In this document: piece after piece, positions 1 through 8,858 of the stretch | Numbering within the stretch: the first letter of the stretch is position 1 | Layout of the letters: each line of letters begins with the position of its first letter | NCBI GenBank assembly: GCA_016717265.1 | Contig: JADKFX010000001.1 | Coordinates: 3,236,501-3,300,500, forward strand | DNA from: Saprospiraceae bacterium | GTDB taxonomy: Bacteria > Bacteroidota > Bacteroidia > Chitinophagales > Saprospiraceae | DNA length: 64,000 nt | Direction of reading: 5' to 3' | Program-made: the position numbers and the translations under genes | The notes under the pieces: generated by a model | What the model was told of the DNA's origin: nothing | Database searches by the model: none | The model's input: the letters and a program-made list of their open reading frames with translations, nothing else

Positions 1-2
1 GC

Positions 3-497
3 AAATTTGAACTTAAGATTGAATCCTTTGAAATACATGGCATGCTGCATGAAATCATTGAAGACTTTAATTTAATCAAGAAAACAGGACAAACACTTAA
101 ATTAAATACAAACAACTTAGAAGGCGCCTTAATAGAAACTGATAAAACCTGTCTAAAACACATTATGAATAATTTAATATCGAATGCTATTAAATATTCT
201 GGTGAACATGCTACTATTGAAATTGAACTTTCTAAACTTAATAACTTTTATAATATTTTAGTAAAAGATAACGGGATAGGAATTCCAAATACTGAACAAA
301 AATTTATATTTGATATTTTTTATCGCGGTTCTAATGTATTAAATATACAAGGAACCGGACTCGGACTAAATATTGTAAAAAAATATCTGGATACAATCAA
401 AGGTAATATTCGATTTGAATCCATGGAGACCGAAGGAACACAAATAACAATTCAATTACCTGAAATATTTAATTATGAAAAAAATTCTGATCATTGA
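3..497 (+). CDS. Sensor histidine kinase, C-terminal part (cut by window edge)
   Basis: The reading frame is open from base 3, so the true start lies outside the window; the ATG at 42 is internal. What is visible is a HATPase_c ATP-binding domain with an N-box (NNLISNAIKYS), a G1 box (DNGIGIP) and a G2 box (GTGLGLNIVKKYL). This is the catalytic half of a sensor kinase that would phosphorylate a partner regulator. The stop overlaps the start of the following response-regulator gene by 23 bases, so the two are co-transcribed and almost certainly cognate. The sensor and dimerisation domains are not visible, so the stimulus is unknown. Confidence 0.9.
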   Translation, partial: KFELKIESFEIHGMLHEIIEDFNLIKKTGQTLKLNTNNLEGALIETDKTCLKHIMNNLISNAIKYSGEHATIEIELSKLNNFYNILVKDNGIGIPNTEQKFIFDIFYRGSNVLNIQGTGLGLNIVKKYLDTIKGNIRFESMETEGTQITIQLPEIFNYEKNSDH

Positions 498-1512
498 AGA
501 TAATACAGAAATGCGAGAGAATATTACTGAAATTCTGCAGCTTTCTGGATATCATGTTTTCGCAGCAGCAGATGGTGTGCTTGGAGTACAAGCAGCTCGG
601 GAGCACAAACCTGATCTCATTTTGTGTGATATTATGATGCCTAATTTAGATGGTTTTGGAGTTTTAAAAATCTTAAATCATGATGAACTATTAAAAAACA
701 CACCCTTAGTGTTTCTAACAGCCAAAGCCGAGAAAGAAGACTTTCGTAAAGGCATGAATTTAGGCGCTGAAGATTACTTGATCAAACCCTTTGAAGATTC
801 CGATTTATTACAAGTAGTTGAAAATAAATTGCATAAATATGAAAATTTATCAAAGTCTCGAGCTTCCAAAATATTAACCGGACTTATTCATTTTGAAGAA
901 TTTGTAAATCTAAAGCAAGTTCAGGATTTAATAACGCATTGTGAAACCAAGGAGTTTGGAAAAAAATCAAAAATCTGGATGCTTCATGAAAACATTAATA
1001 ATATATATTACATCGAAAAAGGGATGGCCAAAGAAGTAATCGAAACGGTAGGAGGAAAAGAACTTATTCTGGATTTTTATCGAGCACCATGTTTTATGGG
1101 TTTATATCATTTATTTCAAACAAAATACAAATCGACTACAGAAATTATAGAACCGTCATATATTAAATCAATTTCAAAAAAATTGATTGAGGATATTATT
1201 CTAAAAGAGAATTTATTGACATCATATCAACATCACTTTGCTGAAAGATCCCAAGATTATGTCCAACGATTAGCGATAAATTCCTTTGGCAATGTCCGGG
1301 AAAAAGTAGCGTACCATTTATATAATCTTTCCAAATCTTTTCAAGAATCTGCAATCCACCTGGGTCGTGAGGATTTAGCTTCCTATTGCGGAATTGCAAA
1401 AGAAACGCTCATTCGCACCTTGACAGAATTTAAGGAAGAAAAATTAATTCAGTTAAATTCAGAAGGCATAATTATTCTGCAATCGCAGAAATTGATTTCC
1501 TTCTTTCTATAG
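475..1512 (+). CDS. Response regulator: receiver domain fused to Crp/Fnr-type DNA-binding domain
   Basis: 345 residues. Residues 1-125 form a REC domain with the acidic pair (IIEDN), the phospho-acceptor Asp (LILCDIMMP), the Thr switch (VFLTAKA) and the conserved Lys (LIKPF). The middle (about 145-260) resembles the cyclic-nucleotide-binding fold of Crp/Fnr proteins, and residues 270-345 form a Crp-type helix-turn-helix (REDLASYCGIAKETLIRTL). The gene overlaps the upstream kinase gene and its 3' end overlaps a convergent small gene. It is expected to be a phosphorylation-controlled transcription factor. Whether the middle domain binds a ligand cannot be told from sequence; the Cys-rich Fnr cluster is absent. 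Confidence 0.9.
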   Translation: MKKILIIEDNTEMRENITEILQLSGYHVFAAADGVLGVQAAREHKPDLILCDIMMPNLDGFGVLKILNHDELLKNTPLVFLTAKAEKEDFRKGMNLGAEDYLIKPFEDSDLLQVVENKLHKYENLSKSRASKILTGLIHFEEFVNLKQVQDLITHCETKEFGKKSKIWMLHENINNIYYIEKGMAKEVIETVGGKELILDFYRAPCFMGLYHLFQTKYKSTTEIIEPSYIKSISKKLIEDIILKENLLTSYQHHFAERSQDYVQRLAINSFGNVREKVAYHLYNLSKSFQESAIHLGREDLASYCGIAKETLIRTLTEFKEEKLIQLNSEGIIILQSQKLISFFL

Positions 1513-1687
1513 ATTTTGAGCGGCTTTGCTTTTTTGGAATTTTAAATTGTATTCCAAACATTGCACTTAATAATATTGGCAACGCTAAGAATGCTAATAC
1601 AGGAATTCCGATATACATTGGAACAACAACTGCAAGCATCATCAGATAAAATCTCATAATCAGTTGATCGATTGATAAATTGTACAT
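1472..1687 (-). CDS. Small hydrophobic membrane protein
   Basis: 71 residues with two adjacent hydrophobic stretches (about 12-30 and 31-46) and a basic C-terminal tail (KKQSRSKSIERRK), so it is probably a two-helix inner-membrane protein with a cytoplasmic tail. The N-terminus MYNLSIDQLIMRFYLMM resembles short conserved membrane proteins I recall from Bacteroidota, but no function is known to me. Its last 41 bases overlap the 3' end of the convergent response regulator. That overlap makes it slightly less certain, although the hydrophobic pattern is not what one expects from an antisense shadow. Confidence 0.6.
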   Translation of the reverse strand: MYNLSIDQLIMRFYLMMLAVVVPMYIGIPVLAFLALPILLSAMFGIQFKIPKKQSRSKSIERRKSISAIAE

Positions 1688-1789
1688 ACTTTTGAATTTT
1701 ATACAAAATTGTAGCTTAATTAGACTTCAGGCAATGACGAATATCACCGTGCTCAATGAATTTTATCAGGATTGTGCAAAACGTAAGTT

Positions 1790-3160
1790 ATGAAAACAAT
1801 CATAGAACCTTTTCGAATAAAATCTGTAGAACCCATTTATTTTAATTCCAAAGAAGAGCGCAAAACGATTCTTGAAGGTGCATCTTACAATGCATTTCTC
1901 ATCCATTCCCAGGATGTCCTCATTGATCTACTCACAGATAGTGGCACGAGCGCCATGAGCAGCAATCAATGGGCAGGAATTATGCAAGGCGATGAATCCT
2001 ATGCTGGAAGTCCAAGCTTTTTCAGATTTGAAAAGGTAATCCAACAAATTACTAGTATGCCATTGGTAATACCAACACATCAGGGAAGGGCTGCAGAGAA
2101 AATCCTCTTTAGTATTCTGGGAGGTAAAGGAAAGTTTATTCTCAGCAACACTTTATTTGATACCACCCGGGCAAATATTGAATTTTCTGGAGCTGAAGGT
2201 ATTGACCTTTTATGCGCTGAAGGAAAACTTCCATCTGTACCGTCTCCATTTAAAGGAAATATGGATGTGGAGGCCTTGAAGCAAGTTATTAAAGAAAAAG
2301 GATCAGAAAATATTCCATTATGTATAATTACAATAACTAACAATTCAGGAGGTGGACAACCTGTTAGCATGCAAAATATTAGAGCTGTAAAAGAGATCTG
2401 CATACAACACAAAATTCCTTTATATATTGATGCCTGCCGGTTTGCTGAAAATTGTTACTTTATAAAATTGCGAGAAAAGGAATTTAATGACAAACCGGTT
2501 TTAGAAATTGTTAAAGAATTATTTTCATATGCAGATGGTTGCACGATGAGTGCAAAAAAAGATGCTTTTGCAAACATAGGTGGTTTTCTAGCAATGCATG
2601 ATGAAGAGCTAGCACAAAAATGTCGTAATTTATTAGTTATTACAGAAGGCTTTCCTACCTATGGTGGACTTGCCGGAAGAGATCTGGAAGCCATAGCAAT
2701 CGGACTCATGGAGGTCATGGATGAAAATTATCTACAATACAGAATACGCAGTATTGAATATCTTACGAATAAATTAATAAATGCAGGGGTTCCTGTAATG
2801 CAACCTGCTGGTGGGCATGCTGTTTATATCGATGCAAAAGAATTTTTACCACACATTCCTATAAACCAATATCCAGGGCAAGCTTTAGTTTGTGCACTTT
2901 ACGAAGAAGGTGGCATTCGAAGTGTTGAAATAGGATCTTTAATGTTTGGAAAATATGATGCATCGAATCAGTTGATTTCAGCGCAAATGGAACTCGTACG
3001 ACTTGCCATTCCAAGACGGGTTTACACCCAAAGTCACATTGATTATGTTGCGGAAGTAATTCTTGAAGTTTTTGCAAATAGAACTGCAATCAAAGGTTTA
3101 AAAATAATTGAAGAAGCTCCAGTCTTAAGACATTTTACGGCAAAATTAAAACCCATTTAA
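1790..3160 (+). CDS. tnaA: Tryptophanase (tryptophan indole-lyase)
   Basis: 456 residues, the usual length for the tryptophanase/tyrosine phenol-lyase family of PLP enzymes. The PLP lysine sits in MSAKKDA. Residues that separate the two enzymes point to tryptophanase: the FDTT segment carries the tryptophanase Asp, the active-site loop reads SVEIGS (Val and Ile, where tyrosine phenol-lyase has Met and Arg), and the C-terminus reads LRHFTAKLK with the tryptophanase His. It converts L-tryptophan to indole, pyruvate and ammonia in the cytoplasm. It stands alone, with no tnaC-like leader or tnaB permease nearby; the first ATG follows a 100-base gap. Confidence 0.93.
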   Translation: MKTIIEPFRIKSVEPIYFNSKEERKTILEGASYNAFLIHSQDVLIDLLTDSGTSAMSSNQWAGIMQGDESYAGSPSFFRFEKVIQQITSMPLVIPTHQGRAAEKILFSILGGKGKFILSNTLFDTTRANIEFSGAEGIDLLCAEGKLPSVPSPFKGNMDVEALKQVIKEKGSENIPLCIITITNNSGGGQPVSMQNIRAVKEICIQHKIPLYIDACRFAENCYFIKLREKEFNDKPVLEIVKELFSYADGCTMSAKKDAFANIGGFLAMHDEELAQKCRNLLVITEGFPTYGGLAGRDLEAIAIGLMEVMDENYLQYRIRSIEYLTNKLINAGVPVMQPAGGHAVYIDAKEFLPHIPINQYPGQALVCALYEEGGIRSVEIGSLMFGKYDASNQLISAQMELVRLAIPRRVYTQSHIDYVAEVILEVFANRTAIKGLKIIEEAPVLRHFTAKLKPI

Positions 3161-3367
3161 TTAGCAATTATTAACATTGACTGAATAAAATATACTTCTG
3201 TAAATTCATAATAAAAAAGTATATTGTATGCTTATTGCCCAATTTTATCTAATAAAAGAAAAATTTCAAAACCAAAAAAAAAGTCAAATTGCATGGAATC
3301 ATTAAAATGTAGTGACTACAATAAATTTGGCTAAATATTCAATTTCTCTGTCAATCTTTCAAAGCAC

Positions 3368-3395
3368 AAAAAAAGCCCCCACTATTGTAGAGGCT
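3368..3395 (-). terminator. Rho-independent terminator of the PhaE/phasin-like gene
   Basis: Read on the minus strand, AAGCCTC pairs with GGGGGCTT around a 9-base loop and is followed by seven T residues. It lies about 90 bases past the stop of the PhaE-like gene. The rest of the gene-free stretch 3161-3482 is AT-rich; the only other structure I see is a 13-base palindrome, TGTAGT-G-ACTACA, at 3308-3320. Confidence 0.75.
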
Positions 3396-3482
3396 TGTAT
3401 TGAAAAACTTTATTTATCACTCGATATTACGATATCATTGGAAAATATTTACCGTTAAAACGAAGACTAAAATTTATTGCGG

Positions 3483-4772
3483 TTACTTTTTTGAAGCTGT
3501 TGGAGCCGCTTTAGTTTGTTTTACTTGGTTTGCAGCTTCTTGTTTGCCAGCAGATTGTGCTGCATCCGTTTTAATTTCAGTTTTAGCTTGCATTGCCTGT
3601 GTATATTCCTTTACCATATCATTCATCATGGTAATGACATTGTCTTTTGATGCTGTTAAATCTTTTTGCAATTGCTTTAATTCTTCAGAATTTAAAATCT
3701 CTGAAATACGCACTTGTGTAATTTTCAACCAGCTATTCATAAATGCTTCATAATTTGGGGCTTTCCCTTCAGTTTGATATAGTGTCCAGAAATTTTCCAT
3801 AGTTTCTGTCATACTGTCTTTAGCTTTACCATACACTTTATTTTGGAAACTCATGTTCTTTTCGATATAATCAAGGAAAGTTTTTCTTCCATTGAAATAT
3901 TTCTCAGACATTGCTTTAACATCCGCTTTCAAATTAAAATCTCCAATAATTGGTTTGGACTGATCAAATTGTTTTAAAAAGTCTGCATACAATTTTCCAA
4001 TAGGTTCTAAAATTGTATTTTTAGTATTTGTCTCTACCTGACCATTTAAATTGCTAACTGCATTTTGAGCATCTTTTTGAATAGATTCTAATTTCTCAAA
4101 ATAAGTTTCGTAAAAGCTATCAAAAGCTTCTGTAGACTTTTTCAAATTCTCGATTGAGTTTAAACCCATCAGACTATCTACGATTTTATTAAAAGAATCA
4201 TTTGGAAAGAATGAATGAAACTGCTCTTTTGTAAACATTCCTTTCATAACTCCATCTTCAAGAATTTTTTTCCAATGGATTTGCATATCTTCATATGCTT
4301 TGAAAAAATGACTTAGGAATGCATTATCACCAGCAACCGCTGCAAATGGATTTTTAAAATCACCTGTAAATGCTTTTTTCGCATCATTTATCATGGCTTC
4401 CCAAGATGCTATTGTTTGCTTAAAAGATTCTGAAAATGTTTTATTGTTTGCCTGGAATTTTTCGAAGGCAGTTCCGTTATAGGATTGGAATAAATCTTGC
4501 CATTTTTGAGCATATTCTTGTTGCATACTCAACCAATTTTGAAAAAATTTAGGAGCATTCTGCATATTTTCAGTCATATCCTTTGGATTCACCTGGCTAA
4601 ATATGTTTTGATTTGCTTTTGCATTTTCATTTAACAATTCAACGCTAGCCTTAAAAGGTGTTGTCATAGCCTGAATTGAATCTTCCAAGATAGTTTTAGA
4701 ATTATTAGTCCACTGACTGATAGCTTCTTGTTGTTTTTTTACTAGGGTTTCAAATGTTTCTGTAGGATTCAT
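3483..4772 (-). CDS. PhaE-like / phasin-like polyhydroxyalkanoate-associated protein
   Basis: 429 residues from the ATG at 4772; an upstream in-frame ATG at 4817 would add 15 atypical residues. The protein is almost entirely helical, rich in Gln, Lys and Phe, without membrane segments, and ends in a low-complexity Ala/Lys/Gln tail (QSAGKQEAANQVKQTKAAPT) typical of phasins. The segment around residues 355-400 (NYEAFMNSWLKI...SEILNSEELKQLQ) resembles the C-terminal region of PhaE, the non-catalytic subunit of class III PHA synthase. A PhaB-type reductase lies 0.9 kb away, supporting a PHA role, but no phaC is in the window. A plain granule-associated phasin remains possible. Confidence 0.7.
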   Translation of the reverse strand: MNPTETFETLVKKQQEAISQWTNNSKTILEDSIQAMTTPFKASVELLNENAKANQNIFSQVNPKDMTENMQNAPKFFQNWLSMQQEYAQKWQDLFQSYNGTAFEKFQANNKTFSESFKQTIASWEAMINDAKKAFTGDFKNPFAAVAGDNAFLSHFFKAYEDMQIHWKKILEDGVMKGMFTKEQFHSFFPNDSFNKIVDSLMGLNSIENLKKSTEAFDSFYETYFEKLESIQKDAQNAVSNLNGQVETNTKNTILEPIGKLYADFLKQFDQSKPIIGDFNLKADVKAMSEKYFNGRKTFLDYIEKNMSFQNKVYGKAKDSMTETMENFWTLYQTEGKAPNYEAFMNSWLKITQVRISEILNSEELKQLQKDLTASKDNVITMMNDMVKEYTQAMQAKTEIKTDAAQSAGKQEAANQVKQTKAAPTASKK

Positions 4773-4916
4773 GATTAATTTTTTTATTTTAATTAAATAT
4801 TGTATTTCTACATGCAAAGTTATGTCAGGTACATAGCCTCCTAAGCGAAAACCATGCGAATAAGGCTAAATTAAGGGTGAACAGCTAATATAGCTAGGTG
4901 AATAAGCTTTATGGAA

Positions 4917-5546
4917 TTACATAAAGAGCAATCTGGTCATGAGATCTTCTTTATAGGCTGGTCCGATGGGTATTGCTTCTGAATCAATGATCAATTCTCC
5001 TTCTTCAATAGCTTCAATAAAATCGATATTTACGATATAGGACCTATGAATTCTTTTAAAACTAGTGTACGGAGTCAATTTTTCTTCCATTTCCTTAAGC
5101 GTATGCCCTATTAAGTATCTGGCATCTTCGGTTTTAATGATGGAATAGACATCTTTTGCCATAATCCAACGGACTTGGCTGAACTTGATTTTTTCCAAGC
5201 GATTTTTAACTTTTAAAAAAATACCGTCATAAGTGGGTTGGCTTTGATTGGATTCAAGAAGAATTTTGAACTGACTAAGATTTATAAAACTTTTGAACTC
5301 GTACTTTAAAGACCAACTGATAGAAGGATTACTACCGTCAAATATTCCCAAGAGCATTTGTTTAAAGCTTTTTAATTCAGGGGTTTCATCCAGGATTTCC
5401 TGAAGCTTCGACTCAGAATCCAGATAAATACAAATGAGTTTATAATTACTAAGATTGTCTTTGGGGTTAAAATCCAAAGCGTTATGATAGATTTTCAAAT
5501 GCTGAAAAACATTTTGATCCTTTGTAAATAGAGCAAACTCAGCCAA
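4917..5546 (-). CDS. LytTR-family DNA-binding regulator with degenerate receiver
   Basis: 209 residues. The C-terminal half (about 115-205) is a LytTR domain: a predicted beta-rich segment with IMAKDVYSIIKTEDARYLIG, the typical FKRIHRSYIVNIDFIEAI core and a final PIGPAYKEDL. The N-terminal 110 residues have the size of a receiver domain, but I cannot find the phospho-acceptor Asp motif or the conserved Lys, so it is probably a pseudo-receiver or unrelated sensor. It lies divergent from the PhaB-type reductase with a 151-base shared upstream region and may control that gene or the PhaE-like gene behind it (inference). Confidence 0.8.
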   Translation of the reverse strand: MAEFALFTKDQNVFQHLKIYHNALDFNPKDNLSNYKLICIYLDSESKLQEILDETPELKSFKQMLLGIFDGSNPSISWSLKYEFKSFINLSQFKILLESNQSQPTYDGIFLKVKNRLEKIKFSQVRWIMAKDVYSIIKTEDARYLIGHTLKEMEEKLTPYTSFKRIHRSYIVNIDFIEAIEEGELIIDSEAIPIGPAYKEDLMTRLLFM

Positions 5547-5697
5547 TACAGTAGGTTTGAAGAATTAATATAGAATCGCTCACTAGATTCTAAAAGTCAA
5601 AACTACAAAATTATATCTTCCTTTTAATTAACATTGTATTATGAAATGTTTAGACTCGAAATTATCTTTAAGTTTTATTTAAATTAAACCAAAAATC

Positions 5698-6445
5698 ATG
5701 AATCCAGGAATTAAAACAGTTGCTTTAGTAACCGGCGCTACGGGAGGATTGGGCACCGCTATGTGTCAAAAATTATATCAAGATGGTTATACGGTACTTG
5801 CAAATTATCGAAATGATCAAAAAGGAATGGAATGGAAAAAACAAAACCATGATTTAGGTTATGATTTTACAATCGTTAAAGGAGATGTGACTAATTTTGA
5901 AGATATCGGCCGGATGATGGCTGAAATTAAAGACACGCATGGAGGGGTTTCAATTCTAATTAATAATGCTGGAATTACCCGGGATACACCTTTATGGAAA
6001 ATGTCACTAGACCAATGGCAGGAAGTTATTTCTTCAAATTTGAATAGTGTATTTAATTGTACACGCCATGTTATCGAAGATATGATTCAGAAAGGATTTG
6101 GGCGAATTATTAATATTTCCTCTGTGAATGGTCAGCGAGGCCAATTTGGGCAAACCAATTATTCATCAGCAAAAGCGGGTATGCATGGCTTTACGAAATC
6201 GCTTGCTATGGAAGTAGCTAAAAAAGGAATCACAGTGAACACCATTTCTCCAAGGTTATATTGCTACTGATATGGTCATGGCTATTCGGGAAGAGGTTCG
6301 AAATAAAATCGTCGAACAAATCCCAATGGGCCGACTCGGTGGAACGGAAGAGATAGCACATTTAGTCTCTTTTTTAGCATCCGAAAAAGCAGCTTATATC
6401 ACCGGAGCCAACTATGCAATAAATGGAGGACAGCATGTGTATTAG
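5698..6445 (+). CDS. phaB: Acetoacetyl-CoA / 3-oxoacyl reductase (PhaB/FabG-type SDR), one-base frameshift
   Basis: Short-chain dehydrogenase with the NADPH-binding motif TGATGGLG (residues 13-20), NNAG, catalytic Ser (INISS) and YSSAKAG (Tyr-x-x-x-Lys). The frame breaks at about 6250: reading stops at 6270, but shifting by one base restores NTISPGYIATDMV and continues to INGGQHVY and a stop at 6445. The repaired product is 248 residues, normal for PhaB. The break is one extra A in CCAAGG, more likely a consensus error than real decay. It would reduce acetoacetyl-CoA to 3-hydroxybutyryl-CoA; FabG cannot be excluded, but the Gly-rich C-terminus and the PhaE-like neighbour favour PhaB. Confidence 0.85.
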
Positions 6446-6550
6446 AAGGTCTTAGCTTGGTTCATATTGTTACTTTCATTAATAAGAAATTATTGAAAAC
6501 AACCAAAAAATTGAATTTAGATACATTTATTTTAATTATACCATTTTGTA

Positions 6551-6774
6551 TTGCTTATTGACTATTGATTATTAACTATTGCTTATTGACTATTGACTAT
6601 TAACTATTGATTATTGATTATTGCTTATTGACTATTAACCATTGACTATTAACTATTGACTATTAACTATTGACCATTGACTATTAACTATTGCTTACTG
6701 ACTATTGACTATTGACCATTGACTATTGACTATTGATTATTGACTATTGACTATTGCTTATTGACTATTGATTA
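6551..6774. repeat. Heptamer tandem repeat, 32 units
   Basis: Thirty-two consecutive 7-base units without any length break (224 bases). The consensus is TTGACTA with substitutions at a few positions (TTGATTA, TTGCTTA, TTAACTA, TTGACCA, one CTGACTA). Because 7 is not a multiple of 3 and units contain TGA/TAA, it is closed in all plus-strand frames and is non-coding. It fills the space between the PhaB-type reductase and the left attachment site of the mobile element, so it is probably the original spacer between that gene and mnmE. The remaining bases 6446-6550 are AT-rich with no gene. Confidence 0.97.
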
Positions 6775-6779
6775 TTGGT

Positions 6780-6797
6780 TCACTTTCCTATACAGAA
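6780..6797 (-). other. Left attachment site of tandem elements (mnmE 3'-end scar)
   Basis: On the minus strand this reads TTC TGT ATA GGA AAG TGA, i.e. Phe-Cys-Ile-Gly-Lys-stop, the same C-terminus as MnmE at 51889-51906 but with a synonymous Ile codon and a different stop. Seventeen of eighteen bases match in the core ACTTTCC(G/T)ATACAGAAC. It marks the chromosome/element junction furthest from mnmE and probably preserves the original end of the host mnmE gene. Confidence 0.75.
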
Positions 6798-6834
6798 CGT
6801 AATTTAAATTGATTATCAATTAGTTATAAAACAT

Positions 6835-6847
6835 AGGTACAAATAAT
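6835..6847 (+). repeat. Element A left-end direct repeat (candidate integrase arm site)
   Basis: AGGTACAAATAAT, identical to 23040-23052 at the other end of element A. It lies 38 bases inside the left attachment site. Short direct repeats placed this way are typical arm-type binding sites of tyrosine integrases; that role is inferred. Confidence 0.5.
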
Positions 6848-6872
6848 AAACAAAAATAAAATGATAATTACA

Positions 6873-8858
6873 TCAATCACTTGGAAACACAATTTGAATG
6901 GTAATTATCACAGCTCTATTGCTTGAATTACCACTTTGAATAACCTTCCCACATATATCTGAATTACTAATTAATCCTGCACATTGAGCTAAAATTTGAG
7001 CTTTCTTATGGTAGGCACGGAGAAACCCAAGGGCTAAATTTTTATTCCAAGGACTCGCATCTTCCTTACATAAATCTTGAAAATAATATGGACCCTCCTT
7101 TTTGTTACATGACTTAACAACTTCGTTTAAATATTCATATTCTGTATTAATAGCTACTTTGCCATCATAGTTAGTTAAGTCAGCTGAACCAATAAAATCG
7201 ATATTAATTTTCGGTTTAAATTTATCTAAATTACTTTCACCTAAACTTAATTCTTGATTTATAAAATAAACAATATTACTAATAAAACTATTTTCAACTT
7301 CTTCAAGGTCGTATGTAAACTCTCCCAAAGGGTAATAACAGATTCCAGATCTAATATCAATCAAATTAGACCTTGGAGTAAAAACAATAACTATTTCTTG
7401 TCCTTGTCTATTAAAAGTTATGTCATTATCTGGCATTCTGTACTTATAAATTTTATAAACAAAATCATTTAATCCACCTTTGATCAATTTTTCAACCCAA
7501 TCCACATACATATTCCTTCTTATATCAACAGGAAAAGTATCCCTTTGATTTGCAATTTTATCATTAATAACTTTTAATTTAATATTTAATGAAGGGAGGT
7601 AAGGAAATATCTTTTGTGCTTTCAATAATAAATCTAATGCCAACGAATACTTTCCTTCTTTTTCATAACTCTCCGCTTTAAGAAGTAAGTCTCTATAAAT
7701 GTCATTTTTCTTCGATTCAAGTCTTGTAAAAGATATATAATTATCTTCACCTCCACAATACTTAATCAAATTATAATAATAAAGTAAAGAATTTGACAAA
7801 TCATCGCTGTATTTGATCTCCCCTGATAAATTCTTACTACTTGTGCACTGCAAAATCTTATCCACTTTTATAGCTAAATCATTTCTTATTTCATAGATAT
7901 CTAATCCATAAGAATTAAAAAACTTTATGTCATTCAAACTAAACAATTTATTATCAACCATATTCATAAAAACAAATAAGTCGTCATCTAATTGTTTTCT
8001 CCTTTTCTTTTTTACTTCCCTGTCAGTTTGTTTAGGTGATTTTATATCAATATAATATGAGTTTGCAACCTTAATATAATTTAGTAATAAAGGATGTTCC
8101 TTGAAAAACTTTTGATACTTTCTATTACAATTTATTAATTTATGAAAATCCTTATTATTCGGACTGACTCCATCATAAGTATCCAGAATACCAGGCGATG
8201 CTCTTAGTTTATTAGATAAGCCAGAAAATGCTTTTCTTATTTCATTAAATATATCTTTAGGTTTTAATGTCCCGTTAATTTTAATTGACTTTCCAGTATC
8301 AATTCTATAAAAATTTGTGCTTTTTAAATCCAAACTATAAATCGAATCTGAATAATATTCAGCTTGATATGGCAATAAATATTGATAGAATAGATTCTTG
8401 TTAACTTCATTATAAAATGTCAAATCATTTTTGTCATATAACTTTTTAGTTACTTCACTCAAATTTAAAGAATCACCGTCCCCTCTGAATTGTACCCTTT
8501 TAAAATTATCTACAATAAAAACCCTACCTTTTAGATTAAATACATCCAGGACCAAATTACTACTGTCCTTAAAGTAAAATCCTATAATTCTTTCTGCATC
8601 ATCATTAAATCTTGAAGAATGTTCAATCTTTTCAATTAGTTTAAAAATATCTTTTGAAATCTTGGGCATGTTTTTCTTATCCTTAATTTCTGAATTTATT
8701 AGGTTAATATATTGTTTAGAAATTTCTTCAATTTGATTAAAGCTATCAATACTATGGTGATATGCCGGATGAAATCCAAAAAACTCAATTCTTTGACACA
8801 GTATGTTGACTGGAAGAAATAATAAAAACAAATAAAAAAATTTAAAATCTAATTTCAT
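6873..8858 (-). CDS. Secreted protein of unknown function, possible TPR and OmpA-like segments
   Basis: 661 residues with a clear N-terminal signal peptide (FFYLFLLFLPVNILCQ). I do not recognise a full-length family. Around residues 390-430 a helical repeat (AESYEKEGKYSLALDLLLKAQ) looks like a single TPR. The last 110 residues have an OmpA-like rhythm (IDFIGSAD ... NLALGFLRAYHKKAQIL ... RAVIITIQI), which would suggest peptidoglycan contact, but this is weak. The gene overlaps the upstream membrane-protein gene by 17 bases, so the two are one transcription unit. As the outermost cargo of element A next to a nuclease gene, it could be part of a defence or toxin cassette; function unknown. Confidence 0.75.
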   Translation of the reverse strand: MKLDFKFFYLFLLFLPVNILCQRIEFFGFHPAYHHSIDSFNQIEEISKQYINLINSEIKDKKNMPKISKDIFKLIEKIEHSSRFNDDAERIIGFYFKDSSNLVLDVFNLKGRVFIVDNFKRVQFRGDGDSLNLSEVTKKLYDKNDLTFYNEVNKNLFYQYLLPYQAEYYSDSIYSLDLKSTNFYRIDTGKSIKINGTLKPKDIFNEIRKAFSGLSNKLRASPGILDTYDGVSPNNKDFHKLINCNRKYQKFFKEHPLLLNYIKVANSYYIDIKSPKQTDREVKKKRRKQLDDDLFVFMNMVDNKLFSLNDIKFFNSYGLDIYEIRNDLAIKVDKILQCTSSKNLSGEIKYSDDLSNSLLYYYNLIKYCGGEDNYISFTRLESKKNDIYRDLLLKAESYEKEGKYSLALDLLLKAQKIFPYLPSLNIKLKVINDKIANQRDTFPVDIRRNMYVDWVEKLIKGGLNDFVYKIYKYRMPDNDITFNRQGQEIVIVFTPRSNLIDIRSGICYYPLGEFTYDLEEVENSFISNIVYFINQELSLGESNLDKFKPKINIDFIGSADLTNYDGKVAINTEYEYLNEVVKSCNKKEGPYYFQDLCKEDASPWNKNLALGFLRAYHKKAQILAQCAGLISNSDICGKVIQSGNSSNRAVIITIQIVFPSD

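Noticed and set aside
3308..3320. Palindrome TGTAGT-G-ACTACA as an operator
   Set aside because: No gene start within 150 bases on either side needs it; chance occurrence is plausible.
6551..6774. CRISPR-like array
   Set aside because: Units are only seven bases and directly adjoining; there are no spacers and no cas genes.
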